DNA of 64,000 nt from Leekyejoonella antrihumi (GCF_007845645.1 NZ_VCQV01000001.1:224399-288398); one strand, 5' to 3'; counted from the first letter of the stretch, positions 28,321 to 38,013 are shown. Numbers and translations: made by a program. The notes: generated from the sequence alone by a model not told the origin.

Positions 28321-28887
28321 TCAGGCCAGCTGGTCGCGCCACTCCCGACCGGTCACGACCTGCGCCTGACGGGGAAACACCTTCTGCGTCAGGACGCGGT
28401 GCACCTCGTCATCGAGGTCGAGGCAGCCATCGGAGATGACCGTCAGCCCGAAGTCGAGGTCGGCCGCCTGCCGCAGCGTGGAAAGGACAACGCCGCTGGT
28501 GGCGATCCCCGCTAGGACAAGGTGGCGAATCTCCATGGACCGCAGCACCAGGTCGAGGTCGCTGCCGGCGAACGCACTGACCCTGCGCTTGGTCACGATG
28601 ACGTCACCGTCGTGTGGAGCCACATCGGGGTGCACCTGCGCTCCCGGATCGCCGGGGATGAACCTGCCGGAGCCGGCCATCACGGCGAAGGACTTGTTGC
28701 TTCGGCTGACGTCAGGGTGCCCCTCGCGGAAGCCGATCACCACATAGACGACCGGTATGCCGTGCGCCCGGGCCACGTCTATGGTGCCGGCGAGCCGAGG
28801 CAGGTAGTCGGTGCCCTCGGCAAACCGCTGGGTGATGCCGAGCTGAACGTCCATCACGAGCAGTGCGGTGCCGGTGGAGCCCGTCAT
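28321..28887 (-). CDS. Isochorismatase-like cysteine hydrolase
   Basis: 188 residues of the isochorismatase/nicotinamidase fold. The catalytic Asp is in ALLVMDVQLGIT, the Lys in VIVTKRRVSAFAGSDLD, and the family loop is HLVLAGIATSGVVLSTLRQA. The position of the nucleophile Cys (usually G-x-x-T-x-x-C/S-V) is Ser here (ATSGVV), which occurs in several non-hydrolytic or alternative members, so activity is uncertain. The ATG overlaps the MarR stop (ATGA), so the enzyme is co-expressed with the regulator. Confidence 0.88.
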   Translation of the reverse strand: MTGSTGTALLVMDVQLGITQRFAEGTDYLPRLAGTIDVARAHGIPVVYVVIGFREGHPDVSRSNKSFAVMAGSGRFIPGDPGAQVHPDVAPHDGDVIVTKRRVSAFAGSDLDLVLRSMEIRHLVLAGIATSGVVLSTLRQAADLDFGLTVISDGCLDLDDEVHRVLTQKVFPRQAQVVTGREWRDQLA

Positions 28888-29426
28888 GAGTCGTCCTCTG
28901 CAGTGGAATGTTTCGGCTGGTCGTGCGGTGCGGCACACCCGACCTGGTCGATACCGGTGAAGTAGTGGTGGGCAACTTCCTCGTTGTAGCGGGTGAACAT
29001 GCGCGCGAGCTGAGCCAGATCTTCGACCGACCAACCCGCGAGCATCTTCGTGGTGCGCCGTTGACGTGCCACGCTCAGCTCCGCCATCCGCGCCAGTCCG
29101 TCCGGGGATGCCGTCACCACCGAGCGCCGCCGGTCCTGCGGGTCCGGGTTCCGGGTGACCAGGCCCTTGCCCTCTGCGGCCGCAACCTGCCGCCCCACCG
29201 TCGACGGGTCAAGGCCGAGAGCCGCCGCCAGCGTGCCGATGTCGGACGGCCCGAGCGAGTCGAGCGCGAGGAGCAGCAGGTAACCGGCCCGGTCCAGCTG
29301 GGAGTCGAAGCCGGACCGGCGCCGCAGCAGCTCGAAGTTGCGTGTCAGGACCGCAGCCTGCACCTCGATCACGGCCACCGGGTCGGCCTCATCGCGCGCG
29401 GCGACCGGTGCTGTCTCACCCGTCAT
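28884..29426 (-). CDS. MarR-family transcriptional regulator
   Basis: A 180-residue winged-helix regulator. The HTH lies in DIGTLAAALGLDPSTVGRQVAAAEGKGLVTRNPDPQDRRRSVVTASPDG, with the DxR wing (DPQDRRRS). It is transcribed divergently from the FUSC gene and coupled to the isochorismatase. A small palindrome in the shared 48-base promoter gap is a likely target. The inducer is probably a phenolic or similar compound exported by the FUSC protein (inference). Confidence 0.92.
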   Translation of the reverse strand: MTGETAPVAARDEADPVAVIEVQAAVLTRNFELLRRRSGFDSQLDRAGYLLLLALDSLGPSDIGTLAAALGLDPSTVGRQVAAAEGKGLVTRNPDPQDRRRSVVTASPDGLARMAELSVARQRRTTKMLAGWSVEDLAQLARMFTRYNEEVAHHYFTGIDQVGCAAPHDQPKHSTAEDDS

Positions 29427-29447
29427 ACAGTCGTGCCTCCAATCATC

Positions 29448-29458
29448 GGTATCATACC
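29448..29458. promoter_or_regulatory. Candidate MarR operator GGTATCATACC
   Basis: Perfect 11-base palindrome in the 48-base gap between divergent marR and FUSC genes. It is followed by a related direct repeat (ATCGGTAT / ATCGGCAT). The position between the two start codons fits autorepression and repression of the FUSC gene. Confidence 0.5.
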
Positions 29459-29474
29459 TGTTATTATCGGCATA

Positions 29475-31718
29475 ATGCAGATATTACAGTCCCGGGCGCG
29501 CGGCTGGATGCGGCACACCTGGGATGCGGTCGTCGGTTCCGACCCCGGACTGACCCGTCTGCGGCAGGCCCTCTTTGCCGCGCTCGCCATGGCCGGCGCG
29601 CTGGCGGTTGAGCTCGCGCTGTGCCTGCTCACACACGCAAACCAGATGTCGACGGTCGTGGCCATGCTGCTTGGCGCCATGGTCGCGATGATCGGTTCCA
29701 ACGCCCTGGGTGGCACGGGCGGATGGTCCAAGGTGCGCACCGCCGCTTTCTTTCCGGTCGCAATGGGCCTGGGTATCGGTCTGGGCGTAGCCGTTGGAAC
29801 ACATATCGACGTGATGCTGATGACCTTCGTGGCCGTGATGTTCGTGGCGGTCTACGTCCGGCGCTTCGGCATGGACTTCTTCTTCTACGGCTTCATGCTG
29901 TGGATGGGGTATTTCTTCTCCTCGTTCCTGCACGCGACGGTGAGCACGGTCCCCCACCTGATGCTGGCGATCGTGCTCGGAACCGCGTGGGTGCTGCTGC
30001 TGTCGGTCACCGTGACACGCACCAACCCGAAACGGACTCTGCGACGCGTGCGCAGCAGCTTCAACGCCCGGGCGCGACGGCTTGCTCGCGCATCGGCATA
30101 CCTGGTGATGGCAGACCCCGACGACGCCACCGAGGTCGCGCGACGCCGCCGCAAGGTTGGCGCGCAACGCGGCCGACTCGCGGAAGCCGCCTTGATGATC
30201 GACGGTTGGTCGGCCGATTCGGACGCGCTTCCACAAGGCTGGAGTGCGAGCGCGGTCCGCCGCCGCCTGGTCGACCTGCAGCTGTGCCTCGGGCAGCTCA
30301 CCACTGCGTCTCAGGATCTCGTCGGTGCCGACCGTGAGCTTCGACGGGCCGCAGTGCAGGCGCTATGGGCCCTGACCCTCGGGCACAACGCGGATGCGGC
30401 CACCGCCGCCGCGCACCTGCGCGGTCTGGCCGAGTCCGATCGGCTCGGCACCGCGGACGAACGCCGATCCGCACGCCATCTGGCCGTCGGAGTCCTCGAC
30501 TACGTCGAGCTCGAACCAGATATCGGTGAGCCACCGGGCGTGACCGGCCTGGACGACGACCAGTTCACGCCGGCCGTTGCCCTTGCCTTCGGCTACCTAC
30601 CCGGGTCCCCCGCTGTCGTACGCGACGTGGACGCCCGTGGTCGACGCTGGAACCCCCTGTCCCGACTGGACTTCACGACGCGGCAGGCGGTGCAGGTCGC
30701 CGTGGCAGGGGCACTGGCCATCGTCTTCGGCCGGATGCTCGACCCGCACCGCTACTACTGGGCGGTCATCGCGGCACTCGTTGCCTTCGCCGGAACAGGC
30801 ACCAGGTCCGAGACAGCGCTGAAGGCAACCAACCGCGTCATCGGCACACTGGTCGGCCTGTTTGCGGGCATCCTGCTGGCCCACCTCACAACGGGCCACA
30901 CGGTCTGGACCCTTGCCGTCATTGTCGTGAGCATGTCGTGCGGTTTCTACCTGGTGCGCATCTCCTATGCCTACATGATCTTCTTCGTCACGATCATGGT
31001 CGCTCAGCTCTACAGCGTGCTGCACGAGTTCTCCGATGACCTGCTCTTCCTGCGCCTGAAGGAGACGGCACTCGGCGGCCTGATCGGCATCGTGGTCGGG
31101 CTGGTGGTCACTCCGGTCAGCACCCGAGATGCCGTCGAGTCCGTGCGCCGCAACCTCCTGCTGAGCCTGCGCGACTTCCTGCTCGCGATCCGCGGACACC
31201 TGCAACCGAATGAGCCCACCGACCCGCCCGACCTCGACGGGCCGCTGCGCGACCTCGACACCCGGCTGCGTGCCCTGCTGCAGGTCGGGGCGCCACTGAC
31301 CCGGCCACTGCTGGCAGCCAACAGCCCGCGATGGGCTCGCCATAACCTGACGCTGTATGCCGACACCGTCCGTCGCGCGCAGGCGCTCACCCGATCCGTG
31401 CGGGCAGAGGCCGGCACGGATGAGCACCTCGCCGCCGCGGTCACGGCTCTGGCGCGCACGACGGCAGCCCTCGCCGCCATTTCCAGTCCGCTCGGCGCGG
31501 CGCCTCCACCCGGCCCGGGACACCTCGACCTCGAGGCCGCCGATCGTGAGATCGGAGCCGCACGCGCGAACGCGGGTCATTTACGGGCAGTGCGGCAAGA
31601 CCTGGTTCGACTCCACGCGGCACTGCGCCAGATGATCGGGCCCTTCGACAACACCGACGTGTCGACCCGCGACGAGAACGACGAGCCCGACCTCAGCCGA
31701 TCGGCGCAATCTCGATAA
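29475..31718 (+). CDS. FUSC-family inner-membrane protein (aromatic-acid exporter-like)
   Basis: 747 residues with two membrane bundles of about six helices each (residues ~25-190 and ~400-560), each followed by a cytoplasmic helical domain. This is the layout of AaeB/YccS/fusaric-acid-resistance proteins. Motifs include NPKRTLRRVRSSFNARARRLAR and HRYYWAVIAALVAFAGTGTRSETALKATNRVIGTLVG, the latter the FUSC_2 signature. The ATG at 29475 lies almost at the end of the promoter gap, with no clear Shine-Dalgarno, so a leaderless transcript is possible. It overlaps the convergent hutD gene by 26 bases. Confidence 0.9.
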   Translation: MQILQSRARGWMRHTWDAVVGSDPGLTRLRQALFAALAMAGALAVELALCLLTHANQMSTVVAMLLGAMVAMIGSNALGGTGGWSKVRTAAFFPVAMGLGIGLGVAVGTHIDVMLMTFVAVMFVAVYVRRFGMDFFFYGFMLWMGYFFSSFLHATVSTVPHLMLAIVLGTAWVLLLSVTVTRTNPKRTLRRVRSSFNARARRLARASAYLVMADPDDATEVARRRRKVGAQRGRLAEAALMIDGWSADSDALPQGWSASAVRRRLVDLQLCLGQLTTASQDLVGADRELRRAAVQALWALTLGHNADAATAAAHLRGLAESDRLGTADERRSARHLAVGVLDYVELEPDIGEPPGVTGLDDDQFTPAVALAFGYLPGSPAVVRDVDARGRRWNPLSRLDFTTRQAVQVAVAGALAIVFGRMLDPHRYYWAVIAALVAFAGTGTRSETALKATNRVIGTLVGLFAGILLAHLTTGHTVWTLAVIVVSMSCGFYLVRISYAYMIFFVTIMVAQLYSVLHEFSDDLLFLRLKETALGGLIGIVVGLVVTPVSTRDAVESVRRNLLLSLRDFLLAIRGHLQPNEPTDPPDLDGPLRDLDTRLRALLQVGAPLTRPLLAANSPRWARHNLTLYADTVRRAQALTRSVRAEAGTDEHLAAAVTALARTTAALAAISSPLGAAPPPGPGHLDLEAADREIGAARANAGHLRAVRQDLVRLHAALRQMIGPFDNTDVSTRDENDEPDLSRSAQSR

Positions 31719-32310
31719 GCAGCATGCTCTGCGCGCCACGCGGTTCGAGCAATGCCCAGTCGCCGTGGACCCGCAGGAGATCGAATCTACCGAGCGACTG
31801 CGTGCACCCACCGGACGTGGTCACCCCGACCTCGCTGGGCAGCGGCAGCAGCAGGTTCTCGCGCCCGCGCGTGCAGGTGAGCTGCCTGCGCCCGTCGATG
31901 AGCAGCACGGAAACCTCGGCACGACAACGCCCCTCGCGTGTCATGACATTCAGCGCCCGCGCCGGTCCGGACATCAGTGCGCATGAGACGTCAGACGCAC
32001 CACTGAACGTCAACGGCGCAAGCAGTGGCACGGCCTGCTCGGTCCCGTCGATGGTGAGAGCCACCGGGTCCCCTTCGACCAACGTGAAGACCCGTTCGAC
32101 ACCGTCGAACGCGGAGAAGTCACCTGACCGGCGGATGCCGGCGATGCTGATGCGCCAGTCGAAGGCATCTGACGGGGAGCCCGCCGGCCCGGTCAGCAGC
32201 GTGCTGGTCAGACCGCCACCGTTCTTCCACGGAGCCGCCTGGGCGTCGGCCCAGCGCAGCACCGTGTGCCGACTGGGCTGGTGTGGGGCAGACTTCACCG
32301 GATCGCGCAC
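31693..32310 (-). CDS. HutD/Ves family protein
   Basis: About 205 residues of cupin-like double beta-barrel. The signature is LRWADAQAAPWKNGGGLTSTLL (PWKNGGG is diagnostic), followed by FDWRISIAGIRRSGDFSAFDGVERVFTLVEG. HutD occurs with histidine-utilisation genes in other bacteria, but none are here. The GTG at 32310 is chosen because GAGGT precedes it and it starts 16 bases after the SDR stop. It is the last gene of a three-gene, partly overlapping unit with the SDR and the amine-oxidase-like gene. Confidence 0.9.
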   Translation of the reverse strand: MRDPVKSAPHQPSRHTVLRWADAQAAPWKNGGGLTSTLLTGPAGSPSDAFDWRISIAGIRRSGDFSAFDGVERVFTLVEGDPVALTIDGTEQAVPLLAPLTFSGASDVSCALMSGPARALNVMTREGRCRAEVSVLLIDGRRQLTCTRGRENLLLPLPSEVGVTTSGGCTQSLGRFDLLRVHGDWALLEPRGAQSMLLIEIAPIG

Positions 32311-32326
32311 GGCTGGTGGACCTCGC

Positions 32327-33154
32327 TCAGGCCTCGTCGACGAAGATGTCGAGACTGATCGGATCGGTCCCGCCGTAGCCGGACAGGTCGGTGTGTCCGG
32401 CGGCTCGCAGAACGTCCACATCGATCAAGGTCTGCCCCGTGAGCGAGCCGGCGGGCGTCGAAAGGATCTCGATCGCGCAGTCCGCGACGATCTGCGGAGA
32501 TCGCGAGTGCGAGACGGTCTCGTCGCCACCGAGCAGGTTGGCAACGGCCGCGGTGGCGATCGTGCTCTGTGGCCAGAGGCAGTTGGCCGAGACGGGAACC
32601 TCGGCATACTCGGCGGCGAACCCGAGCGTTGCCAGGGTCATCCCATACTTCGCCATCAGGTAGGCGGGGTGCGCACCGAGCCAGTTCGGCGACAGGTTGA
32701 GCGGCGGAGACAGCGTAAGGATGTGCCCGTTGTCGGACTTGATCAGATGGGGCAGACACGCCTTGGTCAAGGCAAAGGTGCCACGGGTGTTGACCGCCTG
32801 CATCAGATCGAACTTCTTCATCGCGACGTCAGCGGTGGACGAGAGGTCGAGCACGCTCGCGTTGTTGACGACTATGTCGACGCCGCCGAAGGTGTCGACG
32901 GCGGTCTGGACCGCTCGCTCGATGTCCGCGTCGTTGCGCACGTCGCCGACGATCGCCGCCGCCTGCCCGCCTGCGTCCTCGATCTCCTGTGCTGCCGTGT
33001 GGATCGTGCCCGGCAGCCGCGGATGCGGCTGGTCCGTCTTCGCCAGGAGCACGATGTTTCCGCCGCGGTGGGCGACGGCGAGCGCGATGGCCAGGCCGAT
33101 GCCCCGGCTGCCTCCCGACATCACCACGGTGCGGCCTTCGAAGCTCTTACTCAC
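32327..33154 (-). CDS. SDR oxidoreductase, HSDL2-like
   Basis: A 275-residue short-chain dehydrogenase. Cofactor loop VVMSGGSRGIGLAIALAVAHRGGNIVLLAKT, NNASVLDL, and active-site YLMAKYG (YxxxK) after HILTLSPP. The extended 'TDQPHPRLPGTIHTAAQEIEDAGG' insert is typical of HSDL2-type SDRs, whose substrates are probably fatty-acyl or sterol-like. Its start overlaps the stop of the upstream amine-oxidase-like gene (ATGA). Confidence 0.9.
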   Translation of the reverse strand: MSKSFEGRTVVMSGGSRGIGLAIALAVAHRGGNIVLLAKTDQPHPRLPGTIHTAAQEIEDAGGQAAAIVGDVRNDADIERAVQTAVDTFGGVDIVVNNASVLDLSSTADVAMKKFDLMQAVNTRGTFALTKACLPHLIKSDNGHILTLSPPLNLSPNWLGAHPAYLMAKYGMTLATLGFAAEYAEVPVSANCLWPQSTIATAAVANLLGGDETVSHSRSPQIVADCAIEILSTPAGSLTGQTLIDVDVLRAAGHTDLSGYGGTDPISLDIFVDEA

Positions 33155-34596
33155 GGGTGCATCCCTTCATCCGGTCGTACCGCCGAGCCTAGATGGCGCA
33201 ACGCCGACTGCGCCGCGTGGTACCCGCACATGCCGTGCGCACCGGCACCCGGCGGTGTGGATGCGGAGCACAAGAACACTCCGGGAATGCCGAGGCTGTA
33301 GGGGTCGGTGGACATTCGCGGGCGGAAGACCACCTGCAGCCGGTTGGTCGCACCGCCGACGATGTCGCCGCCCACCAGGTTCGCGTCGTGCTCGGCCAGC
33401 CCCGCCGTGCCCGTCGACACACTCCGCACCACCCGGCCTCGGAAGCCCGGTGCAAACCGCTCGATCTGTGCCATGACCGCCTCGGTCGCATCACCGGTGA
33501 AGCCGGGTGGCACATGCGCATAGGCGTATACCGGGTTGATGCCATCTCGTGAACGGGTCGGGTCCGCGAGATACTGCTGGCCCAGCAGCACGAAGGGACG
33601 CTCCGGCATACGCCCGCACGCCACCTCCTGCTCGGCGCGGGCGATCTCCTCGAATGAACCACCGAGGTGGACGGTCCCGGCGCGGGCGCAGTCGGAGCTC
33701 GACCATGGAATCGGCCCGTCCACGGCGAGGTCCACCTTGAAGGCTGCCGGGCCATGGCGAAACCGCCGGAAGGACTGCCGAATGCGCCACGGCAACCGGT
33801 CGCCGTAGATGTCGAGTGCGGCAGCAGGCTCCACATCGAGCAGCACGACGTCCGCCGGCGGGATGTCGCTCGCCCGGCGGACCCGGACCCCGGTCTCTAT
33901 CGATCCCCCGTGGTCTCGCAGCATGGCCGCGAGCGCGTCCGCGATGGCCCGCGAACCGCCCTCGGCGACCGGCCAGCCATACCGGTGACCGGCCGCGATG
34001 ATCATGAGACCCACCGCCGACGACAGCGGACGATCCAGCCGGCCATAGTGATGTGCCGCAACTCCGCCAAACAGGGCGCGCGCCTTGTCGGTGCGCCACC
34101 AGCGCGCGGAGACGGTTGCCGGCAGCAGCGCTCGGGGGCCGAACTGCGCGAGTCTGATGGGGTGGTCCGGCACCCGGAGCACCGGCCCCAGGAGATCCGC
34201 CGAAAGGTCGTCGAAGCCGTCCCTGAGACTGGCGAACATCCGCATCCACCGGTCGCGGTCCCTGCCGAGCCCCTCGGCGGTGTCCTCGAGCGAACGGTGC
34301 AGCGCCCCGGCAGCACCGTCGTCGAGCGGATGGGCGCAGTCGATCTGTGGCCAGCGCCATTGCAGCCCGCGGGCGGCAAGGTCCAGGGTCGACAGGTAGG
34401 GCGATCCGGCACCCATCGGATGGAACGCCGAGCAGTAGTCGTGGACCAGTCCCGGCACGGTCAGCTCGCCGGAACACGTCCCTCCACCGATCCGACCGGC
34501 GGCCTCCAGGACCTGCACTGCCACGCCGTGGCGCGCCAGGTGCACCGCGGCGGAAAGCCCGTTGGGGCCGGAGCCGACGATCACTGCAGAAGGCAT
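33151..34596 (-). CDS. FAD-dependent phytoene-desaturase-like oxidoreductase (PYROXD2-like)
   Basis: A 481-residue flavoprotein. N-terminal FAD motif AVIVGSGPNGLSAAVHLARHGVAVQVLEA, then GRIGGGTCSGE and HDYCSAFHPMG. The C-terminal FAD-binding segment is GIPGVFLCSASTPPGAGAHGMCGYHAAQSALRHL. It is closest in layout to PYROXD2/CrtI-like proteins, and the substrate is unknown. It is the first gene of a unit with SDR and HutD, and may supply a substrate to the SDR (inference from overlap). Its ATG is 18 bases downstream of the MFS stop. Confidence 0.88.
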   Translation of the reverse strand: MPSAVIVGSGPNGLSAAVHLARHGVAVQVLEAAGRIGGGTCSGELTVPGLVHDYCSAFHPMGAGSPYLSTLDLAARGLQWRWPQIDCAHPLDDGAAGALHRSLEDTAEGLGRDRDRWMRMFASLRDGFDDLSADLLGPVLRVPDHPIRLAQFGPRALLPATVSARWWRTDKARALFGGVAAHHYGRLDRPLSSAVGLMIIAAGHRYGWPVAEGGSRAIADALAAMLRDHGGSIETGVRVRRASDIPPADVVLLDVEPAAALDIYGDRLPWRIRQSFRRFRHGPAAFKVDLAVDGPIPWSSSDCARAGTVHLGGSFEEIARAEQEVACGRMPERPFVLLGQQYLADPTRSRDGINPVYAYAHVPPGFTGDATEAVMAQIERFAPGFRGRVVRSVSTGTAGLAEHDANLVGGDIVGGATNRLQVVFRPRMSTDPYSLGIPGVFLCSASTPPGAGAHGMCGYHAAQSALRHLGSAVRPDEGMHP

Positions 34597-34614
34597 CGGA
34601 CTACCTTAGGCCGG

Positions 34615-35913
34615 TTACCGCTGCACGCGATACCGGATGAAGGCCGGCGCCGTGATCGCCGCACCTATCACCAGTACCACGACCAGAACTCCACCACCGG
34701 TAGCCGCGACCGAGGTGCCCACCAGGCCGCCCACTGTGCCATGCAGCACATCCGCAAGCCGCGGGCCGCCGGAAACCACGACGGTGAACACGCCCTGCAG
34801 CCGGCCACGCACCTCGTCGCCGGCCGCCTCCTGCAGCATCGTGGACCGGAACGCCGCCGATGCCATGTCTGCAGCACCGCCGATCACCAGCGCCAGCAGC
34901 GCGAAGACCAGCATCACCCCCATCGAGCCGTGCGCCATGCCGACCGCGACGCCGAAACCGGCCATCGCCAGTCCCCAGACCACGATTGCGCAGATCACGG
35001 CATATCCCTGGCGGCTGGTGCGGGAAACCCAGCCGGAGAAGACCCCTCCCACCACGGCGCCCGCCGGTATCCCCGCGAACAGCAGCGCGAACGCCAGGCC
35101 ACCATCCACCGGGCCGCCGAAGCTCTGGTGGGCGATCTGGGGGAAGAGGGCACGTGGCATCCCGAAGACCATTGCGATGATGTCGACCAGGAATGACATC
35201 AGCAGCACCTTGTGGTGCCGTAGATAGGCGAATCCATCCATTACAGAGCGGAACCCCGCCTTGTGCACTGGCCCCTCGGGTGGCAGGCCCGGCAGCGAGA
35301 TCACTGCCCACAGGGTCGCGAAGAGAGAGATCGTGTCGACCAGATAGAGCGCTGCGAAGCCAAGCACCGGGATCAGCGCACCCCCGACCATCGGACCGGC
35401 AATCGCACCGAACTGCAACACGGTCATGTTCAGCGAGTTGGCCGCCGGCAGTTGCCTCATGGGAATGATGCGCGGCAGGATCGCACTGCGCGTCGGCTGG
35501 TTGATCGCAAAGAACGCCTGCTGCACGGCAAAGATCGTGAGCAGCAACCACACGTTCTCGAGGCCGAGCAACGCCTGCGCGAAGAACGTCGCGCTGGTCG
35601 CGATCAGCGCGACGGTGCTGATCATCATCAGGCGGCGACGGTCCATCACATCGGCGAGCGCGCCTCCATACAGCCCGAAGAAGATGAGCGGCACCAGCCC
35701 GAAGGCACCGGTCAGGCCGACGTATGCCGAGCTGCGCGTGATGGCGTAGATCTGGGCCGGGACGGCCACCACCGTCAGCTGTGCGCCGATGACGGTGATG
35801 ATGTTTGCCGTCCAGAGGCGGCGAAATGCCGGCACTCGCAGTGGCGTGGTGTCCGCGAACATGGCGCGGACGCCGGAGGAACCATCGTGCACGCCGCGCT
35901 TGGGGGAGATCAC
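34615..35913 (-). CDS. MFS transporter, EntS-like
   Basis: A 432-residue, 12-helix major facilitator of the MFS_3/EntS group. TM1 is FRRLWTANIITVIGAQLTVVAVPAQIY. Motif A-like GGALADVMDRRRLMMISTVAL. TM4-5 contain LPAANSLNMTVLQFGAIAGPMVGGALIP. It is related to siderophore exporters, but no siderophore genes are present, so the substrate is open. GTG start behind AAAGGAG. Probably the first gene of the strand-minus unit that continues into the oxidoreductase gene 18 bases on. Confidence 0.9.
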   Translation of the reverse strand: MISPKRGVHDGSSGVRAMFADTTPLRVPAFRRLWTANIITVIGAQLTVVAVPAQIYAITRSSAYVGLTGAFGLVPLIFFGLYGGALADVMDRRRLMMISTVALIATSATFFAQALLGLENVWLLLTIFAVQQAFFAINQPTRSAILPRIIPMRQLPAANSLNMTVLQFGAIAGPMVGGALIPVLGFAALYLVDTISLFATLWAVISLPGLPPEGPVHKAGFRSVMDGFAYLRHHKVLLMSFLVDIIAMVFGMPRALFPQIAHQSFGGPVDGGLAFALLFAGIPAGAVVGGVFSGWVSRTSRQGYAVICAIVVWGLAMAGFGVAVGMAHGSMGVMLVFALLALVIGGAADMASAAFRSTMLQEAAGDEVRGRLQGVFTVVVSGGPRLADVLHGTVGGLVGTSVAATGGGVLVVVLVIGAAITAPAFIRYRVQR

Positions 35914-35998
35914 GAGAGCTCCTTTAGTCGCAGCAAATCTAAGGCACCTCGGGCACGGCCATGCGAGCGCACCCAGGTTGTTCGCCTACCGTGCAGTT

Positions 35999-36769
35999 GT
36001 GAACCGCACAGCCCGTCGACTACGCACTGTCACCAGCGTCGCGGCGGCGGCAGGCTGTCTGGTCGTTCTGGCCGGCTGCGGCGGCGGAGCCTCCCATGCC
36101 GTCTCGACCCCCGGCGCGAGCATCGGCACCAGCACCGACCAGGCTCTGCCCAAGGCGATCCTGGACCTGCCGTTCACCGACTCCACCGGCAAGACCGTGC
36201 ACCTGAGTGACTATGCGGGCAAGACCATCGTCATCTCCGACACGATGACGCTGTGTCAGGAGACCTGCCCCTTGGACACCGCGACCGTCGTGCAGACGGC
36301 CCGCGACGAGGACAAGGCCGGCATGAAGAACGTGGTCTACCTGTCCATCACCGTGGACCCGACGCGCGACACCACTCCACAGATCGCCGCGTACCGCAAG
36401 CTCTACTCCCCCGCCCCGTCCAACTGGCTGATGCTCACCGGCAGCACCAGCAACGTCAACACGCTGTGGATGTTCTTCGGGGTGTGGCGTCAGAAGACCA
36501 CGGACAGCGGCACCGCGCCGAAGAACTGGCGCACGGGCAAACCACTCACCTACGACATCAGCCACTCCGACGAGGTGTTCTTCCTCGACCAGCACGGTCA
36601 TGAACGATTCATCCTGGAGGGACCTCCCGTGACGAAGGAGAGCGAGATTCCCAAGACGGTGTACACCTTCATGAGCGCCAGTGGCCACAAGAACGTACTC
36701 AAGCCCGCGACGACCGCCTGGACCGAGTCTCAGGCCCGCGAGGTTCTCCGCTGGGTGAACCAGGTCTGA
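35999..36769 (+). CDS. SCO1/SenC/PrrC-like lipoprotein
   Basis: 256 residues. Lipobox VVLAGC follows a short signal. A thioredoxin-fold Sco domain carries CQETC (CxxxC copper/thiol motif) near residue 90 and the conserved His in ISHSDEVFFLD near residue 190. Sco proteins assist cytochrome oxidase CuA assembly or act as thiol reductases outside the membrane. GTG start (VNRTARR). It is divergent from the MFS gene. The CopA-type ATPase gene is 5 kb away and no oxidase genes are in the window. Confidence 0.92.
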   Translation: MNRTARRLRTVTSVAAAAGCLVVLAGCGGGASHAVSTPGASIGTSTDQALPKAILDLPFTDSTGKTVHLSDYAGKTIVISDTMTLCQETCPLDTATVVQTARDEDKAGMKNVVYLSITVDPTRDTTPQIAAYRKLYSPAPSNWLMLTGSTSNVNTLWMFFGVWRQKTTDSGTAPKNWRTGKPLTYDISHSDEVFFLDQHGHERFILEGPPVTKESEIPKTVYTFMSASGHKNVLKPATTAWTESQAREVLRWVNQV

Positions 36770-36787
36770 GCCACTACGCCGCCTCGC

Positions 36788-38013
36788 TCAGCGTGAGCCG
36801 CCGAATCGTCCACCTCCACCTCCACCACCGGAGAAGCCACGGCCGGTGAGGCTGCTTGTCGAACCGCTCTCGTTGGACGGGAAGACCGAGGTCAGGTCCG
36901 CCAGCACGACGGACTGGCCGGCCTTGAGCCCGTTGGTCACCTGGGCACGTCCGTCCCCGATCGCGCCGACTCCGACAATCGTGGTCGTCACCGACGTGCC
37001 GTTGGCGACCTGCACCGATGCCCGACCGTTTCCGAGCATGGCCAAAGCGGAGACCGGCACCGTAACCGCGTTCGTGGCCGTCTTGGTGTCCACCGCAACC
37101 TGCACCGATGTGCCGGATGCGAGCGGCGGCGGTGCATCCGGCACCACGACCGTGACTGGATAGGTCGGGCTACTGGTTGACGACGGCAGGATGCCGATCT
37201 GCGTCACCGAGGCCGCGATGGTGCCGAGCGCGCCGGGAGCCGACACCTGCGCAGTCTGACCGACGGACAGCGATGGCAGCTGCGTCAGCGACGCCTGCAG
37301 AGTGATCTGTGCATCGCCCTGCCCGACGATGGTGATGGATGAGGAGCTGGTCGCGTCCTGTCCGGCCGTCATTCCCACGGCCGCGACCACACCATCGATC
37401 GGAGTCGTCAGAGTTGCTCCCGCAGAAGCCTGCTCGGCCTGCGTGACAGCCAGCTGCGCCTGCGCTATGGAAGCCGCACTTGAACCTCCTGACCCCCCGC
37501 CACCCTGGCCGGACTCCGCAGAGGTGGCCGCCGACCCGCCAGCAGAGGCCCCCTTGCCGCTGGACGTTCCGTTGGGGGTGGTGGTGGAGTCGCTGGTGGG
37601 CGCCGCAGCACTCTGCGAACCCGTCGTGCCGTGTGCGGCGGAGGACCCACCCTGGGTGCTCTTCGTGGGCTGAGATCCGCCCTGGGTTGAAGATCCCCCG
37701 GGGCCGCCGCCGGATGACGAGTGCCCGGAGCCCGATGAAACCGAGGCGACCAGCGAAGTGAGGCTCGACAAGGTGGCCGATGCGGTCGTCAAGGCACTCG
37801 ATGCGGTCTGCACGGCGGCGATGCGCGCGGCCAGTTCCGCGGAGTTGACTGGCGGGGTCGTCGGGCTCGTGGTGGGCGTCGGCGGCGAGGTCGTCGTGGG
37901 CGGAGGCGTTCTGCTGCTCGTCGGACTCACCGTCGGCGGAGGCGTGCTGGTGCTGGTGGGCGCGCTGGTGGTCGGTGCCGGGGTGCTGGTGCTCGTCGTC
38001 GTGGTTGGGCTCG
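36788..38013 (-). pseudogene. C-terminal remnant of a MacA/HlyD-type adaptor protein
   Basis: Long open frame without the expected N-terminus. It starts inside a Thr/Pro/Ser-rich linker fused to the preceding ATPase at about 38013. It then has a hairpin segment (LAARIAAVQTASSALTTASATL), a Gly/Ser/Gln-rich insertion, the second half of the lipoyl domain (ATLTTPIDGVVAAVGMTAGQD), the beta-barrel and the C-terminal domain (GLKAGQSVVLADLTSVFPS), ending in poly-Gly RFGGSR. The signal/TM segment and first lipoyl half are missing, so it cannot be a working adaptor. On the minus strand it lies where the permease of the ABC cassette would be expected. Confidence 0.7.

Noticed and set aside
28908..29474. 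189-residue N-terminal extension of the FUSC protein
   Set aside because: It is antisense to marR and lacks membrane or domain features. Translation should begin at 29475.
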